64,000 nucleotides of DNA from Melieria omissa (lineage: Eukaryota > Arthropoda > Insecta > Diptera > Ulidiidae): NCBI GenBank assembly GCA_963971225.1, contig OZ020267.1, positions 112,347,936-112,411,935 of the forward strand, written 5' to 3'. Under the pieces are notes generated by a model, which had not been told where the DNA came from, did not search any database, and saw only the letters and a list, made by a program, of their open reading frames with translations. Every line of letters starts with the position of its first letter. The first letter of the stretch is position 1. This document shows, piece after piece, positions 24,338 to 36,264 of the stretch. The position numbers and the translations under genes were made by a program.

Positions 24338-25194
24338 GTAAATAATATTAATTATTAATTATACTTCAAGTCGAAATTTCATATTTTGACAAAACGTTGA
24401 ACACAACTCAAATTGACTAATCTTTCTTATTCATTTTTGGTTTTCGTTGCAGCTCAGTACATAGGATTAAGTGAGTTATTAAAGTTTCTATAGAAGAGTT
24501 GTAAATATCTGAAAAATTGTCTTGTTCTTGTTATTTCAGATAAATATGTAGGACCCGGTAAGTTTCAAGATAAGAAAAACGACAAGATTTTACATGTAAA
24601 TGCCAAAGAGTTTGTGTTATTTTGAATAGCAAAAACATATTAATGGTGTACATATATACAAATACTTATATGGTACATACATACATACATACATATATGG
24701 TATATGGTATTTGCTTTGCATTTTTTTGAAGTATGTTCATTGTGAGAGTATCGGATACTTATGAATGAAAATTCCATGTATAGTGAGGTCCTTGACCTAC
24801 AATTTCCTACTTAGATAAATCTTTGGCATTTATATTGTTTTGGTTTTTTGAAGAATTCCAAAAAATAATAATAAAATAACAATAATAAATATTAATAATA
24901 AATAATTAAATAATATACAATAATAAAATAACTAAAAAATAATAAAAATAAATAATAATAAATATTAATAATAAATATTTAAATAATAAATAATAATAAA
25001 ATAACATCACATTTATAGATATATTCGAATGTCCAAATAATATGGTGTTTAGTAAGTGTGCGAAGCCCTGTCTGAAATGTTGCACCGGTCAGTTGGGACG
25101 AAATTGTGGCGGTTGTGTGCAGGGTTGCAGCTGTCCGCAAGGTACAGTTTTACATCTGAAATCCGAGACTTGTATGCTGAAATCACAATGTTGA
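24283..25194 (+). CDS. Secreted TIL-domain cysteine-rich peptide, 4 exons, 88 aa
   Basis: Joining 24283-24337, 24453-24470, 24540-24557 and 25019-25194 gives one frame of 88 codons plus stop. All introns are phase 1 with good signals (donors GTAAAT, GTGAGT, GTAAGT; acceptors TTGCAG, TTTCAG, TTATAG). Residues 1-18 are a hydrophobic signal peptide. Residues 19-34 are a short linker. Residues 35-88 hold 11 cysteines in the order and spacing of a trypsin-inhibitor-like (TIL) domain (ECPNN, KPCLKC, NCGGC, GCSCPQG, last residue Cys88), with one extra Cys at 52. TIL peptides are usually secreted serine-protease inhibitors of haemolymph, venom or seminal fluid. The target here is unknown. An AATAAA lies about 90 bases after the stop. 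Confidence 0.82.
24453..24470 (+). CDS. TIL gene exon 2, 18-nt micro-exon
   Basis: Flanked by CGTTGCAG and GTGAGT. It encodes AQYIGL with split codons at both ends. The 18-nt length keeps the frame whether included or skipped. Confidence 0.72.
24540..24557 (+). CDS. TIL gene exon 3, 18-nt micro-exon
   Basis: Flanked by TTATTTCAG and GTAAGT. It encodes NKYVGP. It has the same length and phase as exon 2 and a similar product (aromatic-hydrophobic-Gly), so it may be a duplicated exon. Skipping it also keeps the frame. Confidence 0.72.
25019..25194 (+). CDS. TIL gene exon 4 (cysteine-rich domain)
   Basis: Follows the acceptor ATTTATAG after a 461-bp AT-rich intron that contains TACA and AATAAT microsatellites. 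It encodes residues 31-88 with all the cysteines and ends at TGA 25192-25194. A CAAG|GTACAG word at 25140 looks like a donor, but reading through it completes the cysteine pattern, so I read it as exon. Confidence 0.8.
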
Positions 25195-25284
25195 ACAATA
25201 TACCATGCAATGTTCAAGAGGCTCGTGTGGCTTGCAATGAGGGAAACCAATATTTGAAAAATATGCCTGAAGGCCGATTTAAAA

Positions 25285-25290
25285 AATAAA
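25285..25290 (+). terminator. Polyadenylation signal AATAAA of the TIL gene
   Basis: AATAAA lies 90 bases after the stop codon and is followed by a T/G-rich stretch (TGTTGTTTTTTGTGG), the expected cleavage context. Confidence 0.75.
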
Positions 25291-27409
25291 AACTTAGCAA
25301 TTCCAAAACATGTTGTTTTTTGTGGCTTATAGGTTCATTGGACTTCAGGAAATTATATATAAAATATAATTATGAAATGATGTATAAAATATAAGCAATA
25401 TACACAATCGACCCCAGGCACTCAATAGATATTTGAATTCATAATCTCTCTCTCTCGCTCTAATAACAACAAATGAATCTTGTCAACCGAATTATAAGAA
25501 TTCCTCTTTAAAGTTATTCGATTTTAAATAATAACTCTCGACTCTTTGGCGCTTCAAATATTAAGTAAACATAGCACTAAACTTTAAATTAATTGCTGTA
25601 GTTTTCCGTTGAAAATTCCACTGCGACTTTCAGCGGCTTCTTCTTTGCTGCAAGAGTTGCCATCATGTAGCAACAAAAGGATTCAAGAACTTTTGATTTG
25701 CATGCTAAAAGTTGTAAGGAGGAGCATGACGGAAGGAACAACAACAAATGTAAATGTTGTATTTATCAAACTGAATGCAAATATATATACACGTCGAGTT
25801 GCAGCGGCACAAACTTCCATTACAACAATAGCAATAATAATAATAAGATTTCTCTTTCAATTGCAACACACACCGCACGTTTCACTATTGCTGCCTTTTG
25901 TCGACCAGCCAGCTGTGGCAACATTTGCATTGCTGGCAAATGTAAGACTACGACCAAGAAGAAGAAGAAGAATAAGTGAAATAAAGGGCATATACAGCGG
26001 AAGCAAAAGAAATACAAGAAGCGCTGCAGCGCACAAAAAGTTAAAGAAAGAAAGAAATCGGGCCGTAAAGACGTCTTAAATCATTCGCGCATGTTGGCGA
26101 ATATTTTGCAGCGAGCAGGCAGCGTCAGAGTGAATTCGTGCCAGCAGCAGCAGGACAGCAAAAGTAGTTTAGTGGTAACAGCAGGACAACAAACAGGACC
26201 ACAGCAGAGTCGCAGTGGCAGCGACTGCTGGCTGCCAACCAGTTGCAGCCAAGGCGCTGCACGTGGCGCGAACGCAGCGGACTTTTGGTCGACAACAGGC
26301 AGCAACTGAGATCAGTCGTCAGCCGTGTGGCGCATTGTGCGGCAAATTGCAGCAAATCTTCACATAGAGTTGTGGTGTTCAAGTTGGACACAATGTAGAC
26401 AACAAACTTGCAAGGAAAGTGTGTGAAAAGTATGTAGGAAAGGCACTAAATTTGTTTACTGAAATTTGTCTTACAATATGGCCGTCAGTAGAAAATTTAG
26501 TTATCCCTTTTAGAGCGTTTATGCAGAATTGTGTGAATGCTTTAATGAAGAAAAGGCTAAATAAACATTGAAATTACATAAATATTTTTTAGAAAAAATT
26601 TAAAAATATAATTTATTTAAGACAGTAAAAATACATATGTAGCATATATGTACAACTGGTGCTGAAAGCGTTAACGTTAACCACTTGCAAAGCAACCTTG
26701 ACGCCTGCAACTACACTGACAGCCCAACAAACAGTTGAAATTTTCAAATATTTGCATCATTGTTGACACAAAAAGTGCCACATAAACGACGCTGTGTCGA
26801 CTTTTGACTGTAATCTACCCAACTAACATCATTCGTTTGCACTGCAGTGTGAAACTTTTTGCTTGAAACACTTTATTTGAATTATTATGATAATTTTTGC
26901 AGACAGCTTTTCGTGTTTCACTTCGCCTGATGATAATAATACGCGAATGCAATGTGTTTCTCGACACCTCTCTTCGTCTTCGTTCCTCAGCTCGGTCCTT
27001 CGAACTGCGCGCTGCAACTTGGTCCTTTTCACATCAATTACTCGCTTCAGGTGTGTTGATTGCATTGGACTGCAGCGCTCCGTTGTTGGCCTTAATCGCC
27101 ACTGCAAACAAACGTATGTGTATGTGTTTGTATTTGTGTGTGTGTGTTGCATTTTGTATACTTCGGTCAGGCGTTGCTACTGGTCGGTGTTGCCTTACGT
27201 TGTTTCTTGTCGCTTTACATTTCAGCCGCAATCAAAATTTATGCGTTCACTTTCCGTTTTCTATGTTCAACTCTTTATCGTTTTATAACTTTTATTAATT
27301 TTCATATTTCTTTTTTTTCTTGTGCGAGTATTTTTGTACTCATTTTTATGCTCGTTTTCAGTTTTTGTTGTTGAAATTTTATTTTCGCCTAACTGAAGTG
27401 AAATACTTA
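25291..27409. other. Intergenic, GC-richer block with CAG runs
   Basis: Includes a CT run at 25446-25460, an AAGAAG run at 25955-25975, a CAG-rich block at about 26095-26400 open in several frames on both strands, and a GT run at 27135-27148. No domain is recognised in any frame. The block could be a promoter or enhancer. Confidence 0.45.
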
Positions 27410-27960
27410 AGAGATAACTTAAGTTATGGATTTATGTGATTGTGCCATTTTACTCCTCAAAAAAGATAAACTTTCAACTATTCTGGGCTCATTTTTGTAA
27501 CGATGCAAGCGATTCCATTGAAAAATATAGATTTCAGTATTTTGCATAATTATTTCAAATATCACTTTATTATTTTTTTATTTTTTTAATTAAAGAAAAT
27601 GGCATAGAGTCATTAGCCTTTTAAACTTTTAGGATACTCACAAGAGATAAACTATCCTGGGCTCATTTTTGTAACGATTCAAGCGATTTCATTCAAGAAA
27701 TTTGATTTCAGTATTTTGCATAATTTTTTGTAATACCACTTCATAATTTTTTTGAAATTCATTTGTGTTTTTAAACTTTTAGGATACTCGAAAAAGATAA
27801 ACTCTCAACTATTCTTGGCTCATTTTAGTAACGATTCAAGCAATTTCATTCAAAAATTTTGATTTCAGCATTTTGCATAATTTTTTTAATTATTACTTTA
27901 TTCATTTTTGTAAGTTTTTTAATTAGAGAAAATGGCATACAGTCATTGCAATTTGGTAGA
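27410..27960. repeat. AT-rich tandem repeat, three units of ~160-175 bp
   Basis: The ordered words CTGGGCTCATTTTTGTAACG, AAGCGATTTCATT, GATTTCAGTATTTTGCATAA and TTTTAAACTTTTAGGATACTC recur at about 27484, 27657 and 27815. The third unit adjoins the rosa-type mariner. Non-coding. Confidence 0.8.
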
Positions 27961-27968
27961 AAAATATG

Positions 27969-28884
27969 TACAGGGTGGTCCATCTAGCGTTTGGAATTTG
28001 AACTACGCTTTATTTCGAGAATGGCAGTCCAAATGTCATTCAATTTGAGATCGTAATTTAGTTAAAAGTTTGACATTTACGAAATGGGATGCTATACGCT
28101 TCAACAAAATTTTGAAATATTGAGAACTCACCTCCAAAGTGGAGAGTGTTCAACCCAAACCCAAAAAAAAAAATTTTCAACAAAAGATTGGCCTTCAATT
28201 CAGTTGGTGGATCAATTGGTGAAGCGAGCTCATGAAACTGGATTGTTAATGGACCCAACAACCCGTTCCCGTTCTCGTATAGTGCGCACCGCCGGAAACA
28301 TTGCTTTTGTAGCCGAAAATGTGCGTAAACATCCATCAACGTCAACTCGCCATCGCTCTCAGGAAATGAACATTTCTCGCACTTCTTTGATGAGAATTTT
28401 ACATAACGATCTCGGTATGAAGGCTTACAGAATTCAATTGGTCCCAGAACTGAAGGCTCATGACCATCCGGCACGTAACAATCGAACTTTTGGGCACCGT
28501 TTTCGAAAATCGAATAAGCCGAAATTCTGAAGTCAATTGGCCGCCTCGGATCTGCGATTTAAGTCCGTTGGACCTCTTTTTGTGGGGAGCCGTAAAGGAT
28601 AAGTGTTACGCTAAGCATTCAGAGACGATTGAAGCTTTGAAACACGAAATCGAAGTTGCCATTCAGGAAATTCTACCCGAAATAATCGAAAAAGTACTTG
28701 AAAATTGGGTTGACCGAATGGTGTACTGTAAGGCCAGTCCTGGCAGACATATGAACGATATCGTTTTTCATTCTTTAATAATAAAGTCCAAGCTTTGTAA
28801 TAAAACAGGAATTTTAAAAAAATATTCATTAGTTTTTTTTTTATAACCGATTCAAATTCCAAATCTTAAATGGTCCACCCTGTT
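27969..28884 (+). mobile_element. Rosa-type mariner deletion derivative, intact TIRs
   Basis: The element is 27971-28882. It starts CAGGGTGGTCCATCTAGCGT. Its right end, inverted, starts CAGGGTGGACCATTTAAGAT and both continue with TTGGAATTTGAA, so the terminal repeats are about 33 bp with a few mismatches. A TA precedes the left end. The matching dinucleotide on the right is TT, so the duplication is imperfect. The element has lost its catalytic middle (see the transposase entry) and is far shorter than a complete element of this type (about 1.3 kb). Confidence 0.85.
28084..28846 (+). pseudogene. Rosa-type (DD41D) mariner transposase, catalytic core deleted
   Basis: The N-terminal part (frame from 28084) has a DNA-binding region with QLVKRAHETG, HPSTSTRHRSQEMNISRTSL and RILHNDLGMKAY. 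Near 28455 it jumps, out of frame, to ELLGTVFENRISRNSEVNWP, then CDLSPLDLFLWGAVKDKCYA and finally ENWVDRMVYCKASPGRHMND. In complete relatives that I recall, the two Asp of the second catalytic pair lie 41 residues apart with the last Asp in PLD. Here the first and second catalytic Asp are within the missing 130-150 residues. It cannot be active, but both ends could still be moved by a related enzyme. Confidence 0.8.
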
Positions 28885-31800
28885 TGTTTAGTTTTGGCTT
28901 TTCTAGAATCCTTCCTTCAGCTTTTCAAATTGTTCCAATAATTTTTATAATCTTGGACCTTATAAATTGAAAATTAAAAAGGCACTCAAAGCATAGTTGA
29001 ATGTCTATGCTGGACTAAGAACTTGCTTACTTAAAATTCGATTCGACTCGATTGCTTGCATAATCCTTTACTTATTGAAACTGCTTCCACAAGGAAAAAA
29101 ACTGCAACGATTTTGTTCGTCCCGTTTTTTTTCCAAAATTCAAATCATTAAGTTTTTTACTTGAAGCAACCATAATTAAAAATGCAATCATTCAAAGTGT
29201 ATGAATGGAAATTCTTCAACGACTTCTTGATTCGATTCAATTCAATTCAATTTCACTACCTTGAATTTTTTCCAAACTTTTTTTTAATCTATCACCTTTC
29301 ACATTCGTTCTGAGGTTTTCACATTCTGCATGTAAGTTTCGACTTGAAAATAGCCCCAAATACTTATTGCCTTAGTTTCTTTTATTTTTATATCGTTTGT
29401 TGCATTTTCCCTCTTCCAATTGAGTAACAATACCAAATACTGGCAATAATTAAATTATTCAAAACCCTCTCAACGAGCGCTTTATCGAATGCTCAAAACT
29501 GTCACCCAAAAGCCACAAAGTCGACAGCAACAACAGTCAACCGCACAACAGCCAACAGCTCGAACTGGCCACTCACGCACATCACATGTCACTTGCAATG
29601 GCGGCAAGAGGACGCTGCAAATTTCTTCTCCAATTTAAATCCACTTATGGCATCGTAAATAAGACAAGCTGCCACAACACACAGCCACTCACACACATGC
29701 ATACATATACACATTTATATGTGTAGATTTGCATACATTGTATGGTAGCCTCAGTGAGTTTGTGTGTGTGTGTGTGCCTGCGTGTGGGTGTGGCTATGAA
29801 CGGCTCAATTGTCCAAAAGTATGCTTCAGCCATTCGCTTATCCACTACACAAGTGTGCTTCTGATGTGCATCTGTATGGGTTTGTGTGTGTTTATGTCAT
29901 TTGATATCTTACTACAACAATGCACATATTAATGTCACAAGACAACACAGCAACAGCAACCACAATAACACTAACAACAATAGATAATAGGCAACAACCA
30001 CTTGTCACTGTTCTTAAGTTTTGCGATATGCAAAATTGTCATTGACATTTGCAAATAAACATAGCTTACAAATACAAACGTACATTATATTGCAACACAA
30101 ATACAATTTATTTGTTGCTGCTGGACATTAGTGAGTTCTTACAGTTTGTGAAATAAAAACGGGTATATGTTGAATATGGCTCAGTCGATTTTGATCATGG
30201 GGCTGATTTGTATTTTTTTTTAACTGCCACGCCTTTTTCTTGAGATTACAAAGCGTATTTGGAGATGAAGAAAACTAGGTAGATGGACTAAGTAGGTGGT
30301 TTAGAGCTGCTCTGAAGAGAGCACTCGTAGACTAATGAGGTCCATTGTGATACCGAAATTTGTTGAACGCTTTTTCTTTGATAGCGAAACCAGTTGGATG
30401 TCCTAACGAAAATAAACACTCATCTATTAATAGTCTTTTCAGATAGATCCCCAAGTTTTAAAAGAAAAACTCACCCCGGTGAATCTTTTTACTACTATAA
30501 AGTCCAGGACAAGAACAGGAAAGATGAATCATGATTTTTTCTTCTTCCTCATCCATACTGCTTCTATAGAAATCATTTCAAAATAGACCCAAAAATTTTT
30601 TTCGCATCTTATAAAAGAGTTACCCGTCAGGACACAATTCATTGCTTCAGCTGGACTCTTTCAAATGAAGGGAAGGAATAAAAAGGATTTTAAATATTTG
30701 AATATTTGGCATGATTGAACTTGAACAAAATATCAACACTAGGATTCAACATAAGAAACTGGCATGGTCAATGGATCTCAAAAGATAGATTGAGATAGAT
30801 CGATAGATAGATCAATAGATCAATCATTAGAACGTTTTATATGAATGATGTATGAGAGAAGAGGTGTAGAAGAGTTTTTTATATCTGTTGGCATTACTTC
30901 TGATTGGACTAACTTCTTACCTACCGACTCTTGGAGCACAGGTTTGTATAGCTTATAAATTTCTTAATAAGAAAAGGACCAGATAAGCACGAATTCCAAT
31001 TTGATTTACATTGGTTGCCATGCATTGTGTAATCGATTTTTAATGAGCACACTGTACAAGTGCAAGAAGACAAATGTGTATGTTTTTGAGGTCTTTTACA
31101 GCTGAAGCACACTCACAAATTAGTTGAGAAGACCTTCAAATTTATTTGCAACTGTGAACACTGCTGATGAAATCTACCACAAAGATCAAAACAATACAAT
31201 AAAATGTTGAAAATAAAATATTGTATATAATTTTTGTACACACTTTCATACCTACTGTGGCCTGTGTGTGTTCGTTGAGGTCTCTAAGGTGTTTTTCTTT
31301 GTCTCAAGACATTTGCTTCTCTGAAGTGTTATTTATTGTTTAATTGTGGTTTCAAGTGTGTCGCATCAATTCCAATTGCAACTAAAAATCTAATAAAGTT
31401 TTAAAGAAACCGCAAGCAAAAGTCTTCAATATTTTGAGTAGACTTCAATTTGCATAGAAATGCACAGACTACATGCAATAAAAATGCAGTTCCTCTTCTT
31501 TGGCCACTTCACGCTGAATGAACAGAATCATTCTGCGCGTCAGATTTCGCCGGCGCAAACAATCAGAGTAAAGAAAAGTGGCAAACGAATTGCGACCGTA
31601 AGCCAAAGCTCACATGCGCCTGGGGTTATGCCACAGAAACTTTCACGCAAACACCTCATCGTCGTCGTCGTCGTCGTCATCGTCATCGTCAGTGTCGCTC
31701 ATCGACAACGACCTGTGCGACGACGAGCGTCACGAACTGTGGCTCAGACAAGCTGCCAATGCTAAGTGCAGTGTTTAAGACGACAACGTGGCGGCAACTG

Positions 31801-33061
31801 TCACTTGCGCGGCAAGCGTGCCTCGAATGCTGCATGACTATGCTATGCGTTGCCTACTTTGGGGCGCATTTTCCCATTTAAAAGTTAATTTTAAAGTTAC
31901 GCTTGCACAGCGTACAACAGTCGCTCGAATGCGCTTCAAATGCGAGTCACGTTAATTTCTTGCCAGAAATTCGGCAGCGCAGCTTCATGAAAATCCAACA
32001 ACAACAACCGCATAGCAAAGAACAAAATCAAAAGAGGCAAAACTTTGCGCTAACAACAGCAACGCGATCCGCAACCGAAGCTTGAGCGTGTCGAGTACCG
32101 GCGGCCCCCGAACTTTTGCCAGTTGCGTCGCGATTTAAGTGAAACGCAAATGCAACGCCTGGTTTTTCTACGAGTTTCTGCAGGGTCATGCGAATATGTG
32201 TGTATGTGTGTTTATGTGTGTTTGTGTACCGGGTTGCATTGCGAAAGCGCGAATGTCGAGCGCAAAAATAATCTGAAAAATCTTCAGAAAGATAAAAGTT
32301 GCAGCAAGCAAAGCAACTGCACAACATAAACAAATTGCAACAGTCGGCCGTACAGAGAAGCAGCGACAAGGAGCCGCTGCTCTGTCGGCACATCTGCATC
32401 CATACACACAAACGAGTACATACGAACGTACATACTTAGAAAGTGGCAAAGCCAGCCGCGACGTGGTGCCAGTGCATTTAGCGTGTTTATGATATAAATT
32501 AAGTTAATTTAAAGTTCTCGTTAGGTGCGTTGCGCGAGTGTCGCTTCGCCAATTTGTATGCGCGCCGCACTCTGTGCGCTTTCACTGCAGCGTCGGCTAA
32601 CAGTTGTGTGTGTTATTTAATATGTTGCCTGAAAGTATGCCAGATTTTGTGACTTAATATTTGCACTAAAGTCTGACAGCGTACTTAATGTGTGTAGCAT
32701 ACTTTTCGGCGGACTATTGGGGTTAGACTGCATTATGTACTTAACTTCTCAGCCTGTGGAGAGATCAAGGCCACAATTGTTAGAAAAAAGTTTTGAGAAA
32801 GAAGAGTGGGATATCATAAAGAAGAGAGAACTTGAAGAAGAGAGAAAATGGAGAAGCAATCGAGTTGAATGAGCAAAGAAAAGTTGTAAGTAATGTGCAA
32901 GAAGTCACCCAAAACTCAAATACTTTGTAATAACACAAAACGGCTGATGGCCTAAAATTTGTCCATGAGGCGACCACTTCGCTTACCTACAAACACAATG
33001 GAAATTTTTCAGACAGTCACCTTTCCCTATCCTGACCAACCTACCTCCAGTAACTTTGTAA
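28885..33061. other. Intergenic, no gene seen
   Basis: No gene is supported. Contents: CA/GT runs near 29690-29715 and 29760-29778, CAACAA runs near 29948-29985, a GATA-type run at about 30780-30825, a CGT run at about 31657-31692, and GC-richer blocks at about 31540-31860 and 31900-32170. The 31.9-32.1 kb block contains CAACAACAACAA and a basic open frame without a motif. Confidence 0.5.
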
Positions 33062-33630
33062 AAAACAATAAAAAAATTTCACAATTAAAATAAATGAAAA
33101 AATTAAATTAAAAAATTAAATTAAAAAATTTAAATAATAAATGAAATGAAAAATGAAATGAAAAAATTAAAATAAAAAATTAAATTAAAAAATTAAATTA
33201 AAAAATTAAAATAAAAAATTAAAATAAAAAATTAAATTAAAAAATTAAAATAAAAAATTAAATTAAAAAATTAAATTAAACAATTAAATTAAATTAAACA
33301 ATTAAATTAAATTAAAAAATTAAATTAAAAAATTAAAAAAAATTAAATTAAAAAAAAAAATTCATAAATGAAATTAAAAAATAAATAAAAAATTTAACAA
33401 TTAAAATAAATTAAATTAAAAATTAACATAAAAAATTACATTAAAAAATTATACTAAAAAATTAAATTAAAAAATTAAAATAAAAAATTAAATTAAAAAA
33501 TTAAATTAATAAATTAAATTAAAAAATTAAATTAAAAAATTAAATTAAAAAGTTAAATTAAAAAATTACATAAAAAAATAAAATTAAAAAAAAATTATAA
33601 ATTAATTTAAAAAATCAATAAAAAATTTAA
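33062..33630. repeat. A/T-only tandem array (AAATTAAATTAA-type)
   Basis: About 570 bp made almost only of A and T, built from AAATT and AAAAATT words with a local period of 5, 12 or 13 bp. C and G occur only a few times. It is probably slippage-derived. Such DNA is strongly bent and may act as a matrix attachment region, but this is a guess. Confidence 0.8.
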
Positions 33631-34963
33631 CAACTAAAATAATTTATTTTATAATTTCCCGAAATCCTTTTGCTGTTAGTTGCAATATTTATGCGGCAAG
33701 TTTAATTGCATTTCGACCAAAAATGAAATTAAGCAATTTTCATTTGATTTTCTTTTAAGCGCTTAATTGGTCCGACATTGCGAATATTTTGCGCATTATT
33801 TTGCATTCTGTGAGAATTTTCAACGAAAGCAGCTTTGGTGGAAATTTCATTACACACCACTTGTAAATAAATTTTTGGCAAATGTCGATTTCCGTCACGA
33901 GTGGATGGAAGACACTGAAATTGACGCAGCCAGCATGGCCGTCGTTCGCTGGCCGCAGTTGCATTTTGCACGTTGCACGAAGCAATGATGGCTGCGCCGT
34001 TGCTTGGCTTCAATCCAACCTTTTTTTTTTTGAGTAATAATTTCCCTAATAATTCATATTATTCGGGCGCGAATATTTTCGACACTTTGCTAGGTTTCCA
34101 TTTTGCAAGCTGCGAATTTCTCAAAAGCGGCCAGCCAAGGCCGACAAGGGAAATGGAGACTGAAATGTTGTGGTTCAGCAATGTCTGCGTTGGCTTAATG
34201 GGCAGACAAAAAAAAATAAAAGTAAAAATGGTTTTTTTTTTTTGGAAAGCCAACAGCACCGACGTCTGCCAGCGGAAGTGGCGAGTGCAAATGTTGGCCG
34301 CATGTAGCTAAAAGAAATCGTTTTTAATTTTTTTCTTTTATAAAATTGTATTTTTTTGATATGGCAAATGCATACTGCAGCCGACAAGAAAATCGTTTTC
34401 CTGCTGTTTTCGTTGTGATTTTTTTTCATTTTGTGATTGGGTTTTTTTCGTTTTCAATGTTGGCTATTTTTCAGTGTCGAACTGCGAATTTCTACTTATC
34501 GACATGAAAAACAGCGTTCTTCCTTAATTTCCACTAGTTTCCTTTGAATGCATAATTTGCAGCTTCGGCGCTGCGCAGTGGTGGGTCCAGTGCGAGTCTG
34601 GTTCGAGTTGGTGCGGCTGCGAGTTGTGAACTCCGAATTGACTGAACTGACTGCAGTTTTCAGCTGCAGTGAATTGATTTCCAATTCTATTTGATTATGT
34701 GTTCAATTGTTGCCAGTCATTTGGCAAGAGAGTGCGAGTCCACTGACTTTAAATAATCCCAATTCATGCTTAACCCTTTCGCTACAGATTTTTACTTGGG
34801 AAAGTTAAAATAAAATTACTCGATTTAGTTTTTTTTGTGGTTTTATCAACATTCCATAAAAATTTTTTTGAATTTTTGATATCGAACCTTGTTTTTTTTG
34901 TTTGGTATCGAACCTTGTTTTTTTGCCTTGTTGGCAACCACATCGTTCTGGCTGAAATAAATA
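33631..34963. other. Intergenic, no gene seen
   Basis: AT-rich with several T9-T10 runs. A TTAACCCTTTCGC word at 34770-34782 looks like an isolated left end of the TTAA-flanked family seen next to it, but no matching right end of its own is visible. Confidence 0.45.
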
Positions 34964-35489
34964 CTTTCGATCCCAAATTTTACCCTGTGCCTCGATAATA
35001 CTTTTTGGTATTTAAATCACGAAACACTTTCCTAAGAAGTGATCACACGACATTGGAAGTCGCCACACTTCTTTGTTGGAGTTCTAGAGCTAGTTTACTT
35101 TTGAACAATTTTAGCTAAAAACGAGTTAAATAAATTTTGTATCAAAATTTTTTAGTTACAAAAAAAAATATTTAATATTTATGAAAAAATACAAAATTAT
35201 CACTTTTTGATTTTATTCAACCATTATTAAAGAAACAGGATTTTGATCAAATGCGCCCAATTCGTAGACTTCAATTAGAACACAAACTTTCCTTGATATC
35301 GCTGCAAATTATTGGAAATTATTTTGGGGATAACTGTAAAATTTTTGTAATTTTCTTTGAATTCACTACTAAAAATATGAATTTGTTGGTGTCTACTTCA
35401 ATTAAACCCATAAATCAATCGTAACTTTTGCTATAAGATGACAAATAGGTGAAGTTGCTCTCAGGCAACTTTCGGGTCGAAAGGGTTAA
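34964..35489. mobile_element. piggyBac-like non-autonomous element, copy A
   Basis: The stretch is homologous end to end with 42340-42867. It starts CTTTCGATCCCAAATTTTAC and ends GGGTCGAAAGGG followed by TTAA (35486-35489). The left TTAACC seen in the other copy has decayed here. No coding frame. Shared inner words include TAGCTAGTTTACTTTTGAA, CGCCCAATTCGTAGACTTCA and GTTGCTCTCAGGCAACTTT. Confidence 0.72.
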
Positions 35490-36264
35490 ACATACAATTT
35501 TTTACGCAAAATTTAAAACTTGAACGTTTTTATTTATATCAGCTTAAATAATTTAAATGTGTATCTGAATTGAAGTAAAAATTCAAATTTAAAATCTCTC
35601 TTATTTTTTCTGTTTCTTTTTTCTTTACCTTGTGAAGATATAACATTTAACGAACGTATATATTTGTCTCTTTTAAATATAAATATTCATTTATTAATTT
35701 TGTATTATTTATAAAACTTCAATTTCTTCTAGGGGCCAAAAAAACATTTATTTTTGAAACCATATAGGCTTCTGACTTCAACGAAAGGATAGCGAAAGGA
35801 AATCACAGTTCAGGTGGAAGAGGCTTTAAAGTGCTTCGATGGAAGCGAAAAGAGAGGAGTTTATATGGCAAAATTATGGAAAATGTCAAATGAATAGGGA
35901 ATTAAATGAATAAAAGAAAGAAGTAAAGCAAACACTGTGGTGCTGCCAGAGCATTTGAATTGATCTTCTCTCTCTTTCTCTTTGAATAAACACTTTGAAC
36001 AAAAAATCTCGATAAGTGCAACTTGTTTGTCTTTGTGTCTGCGCAGCGACTAAAAAAACTATCATAGATTAAATATGAAACAATATATACAAAGGTTGTA
36101 TACAAATATGTATGTGTTGTATATAAATTTGTAGCGGTCCGAGTAAGAAGTCAGTAGTCGGGGGGTCAGTTGTAAGTAGTCAGAGAACACAGTTGAGCAA
36201 CTTGTAAAGACGCCAGGAAACCCATCAATTTTTGTACAAAATCTATTCTACAATATCTTGTTTA
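35490..36264. other. Intergenic, no gene seen
   Basis: AT-rich. A CTCTCTCTTTCTCTTTG run at 35969-35985. Nothing else recognised. Confidence 0.5.

Noticed and set aside
25056..25289. 77-codon open frame over the last exon of the TIL gene
   Set aside because: It is in a different frame. The spliced frame gives a signal peptide and a full TIL cysteine pattern, this one does not.
26887..27298. Two overlapping 133-codon frames
   Set aside because: Both overlap in different frames through low-complexity GT/TTT DNA. Neither has a motif.
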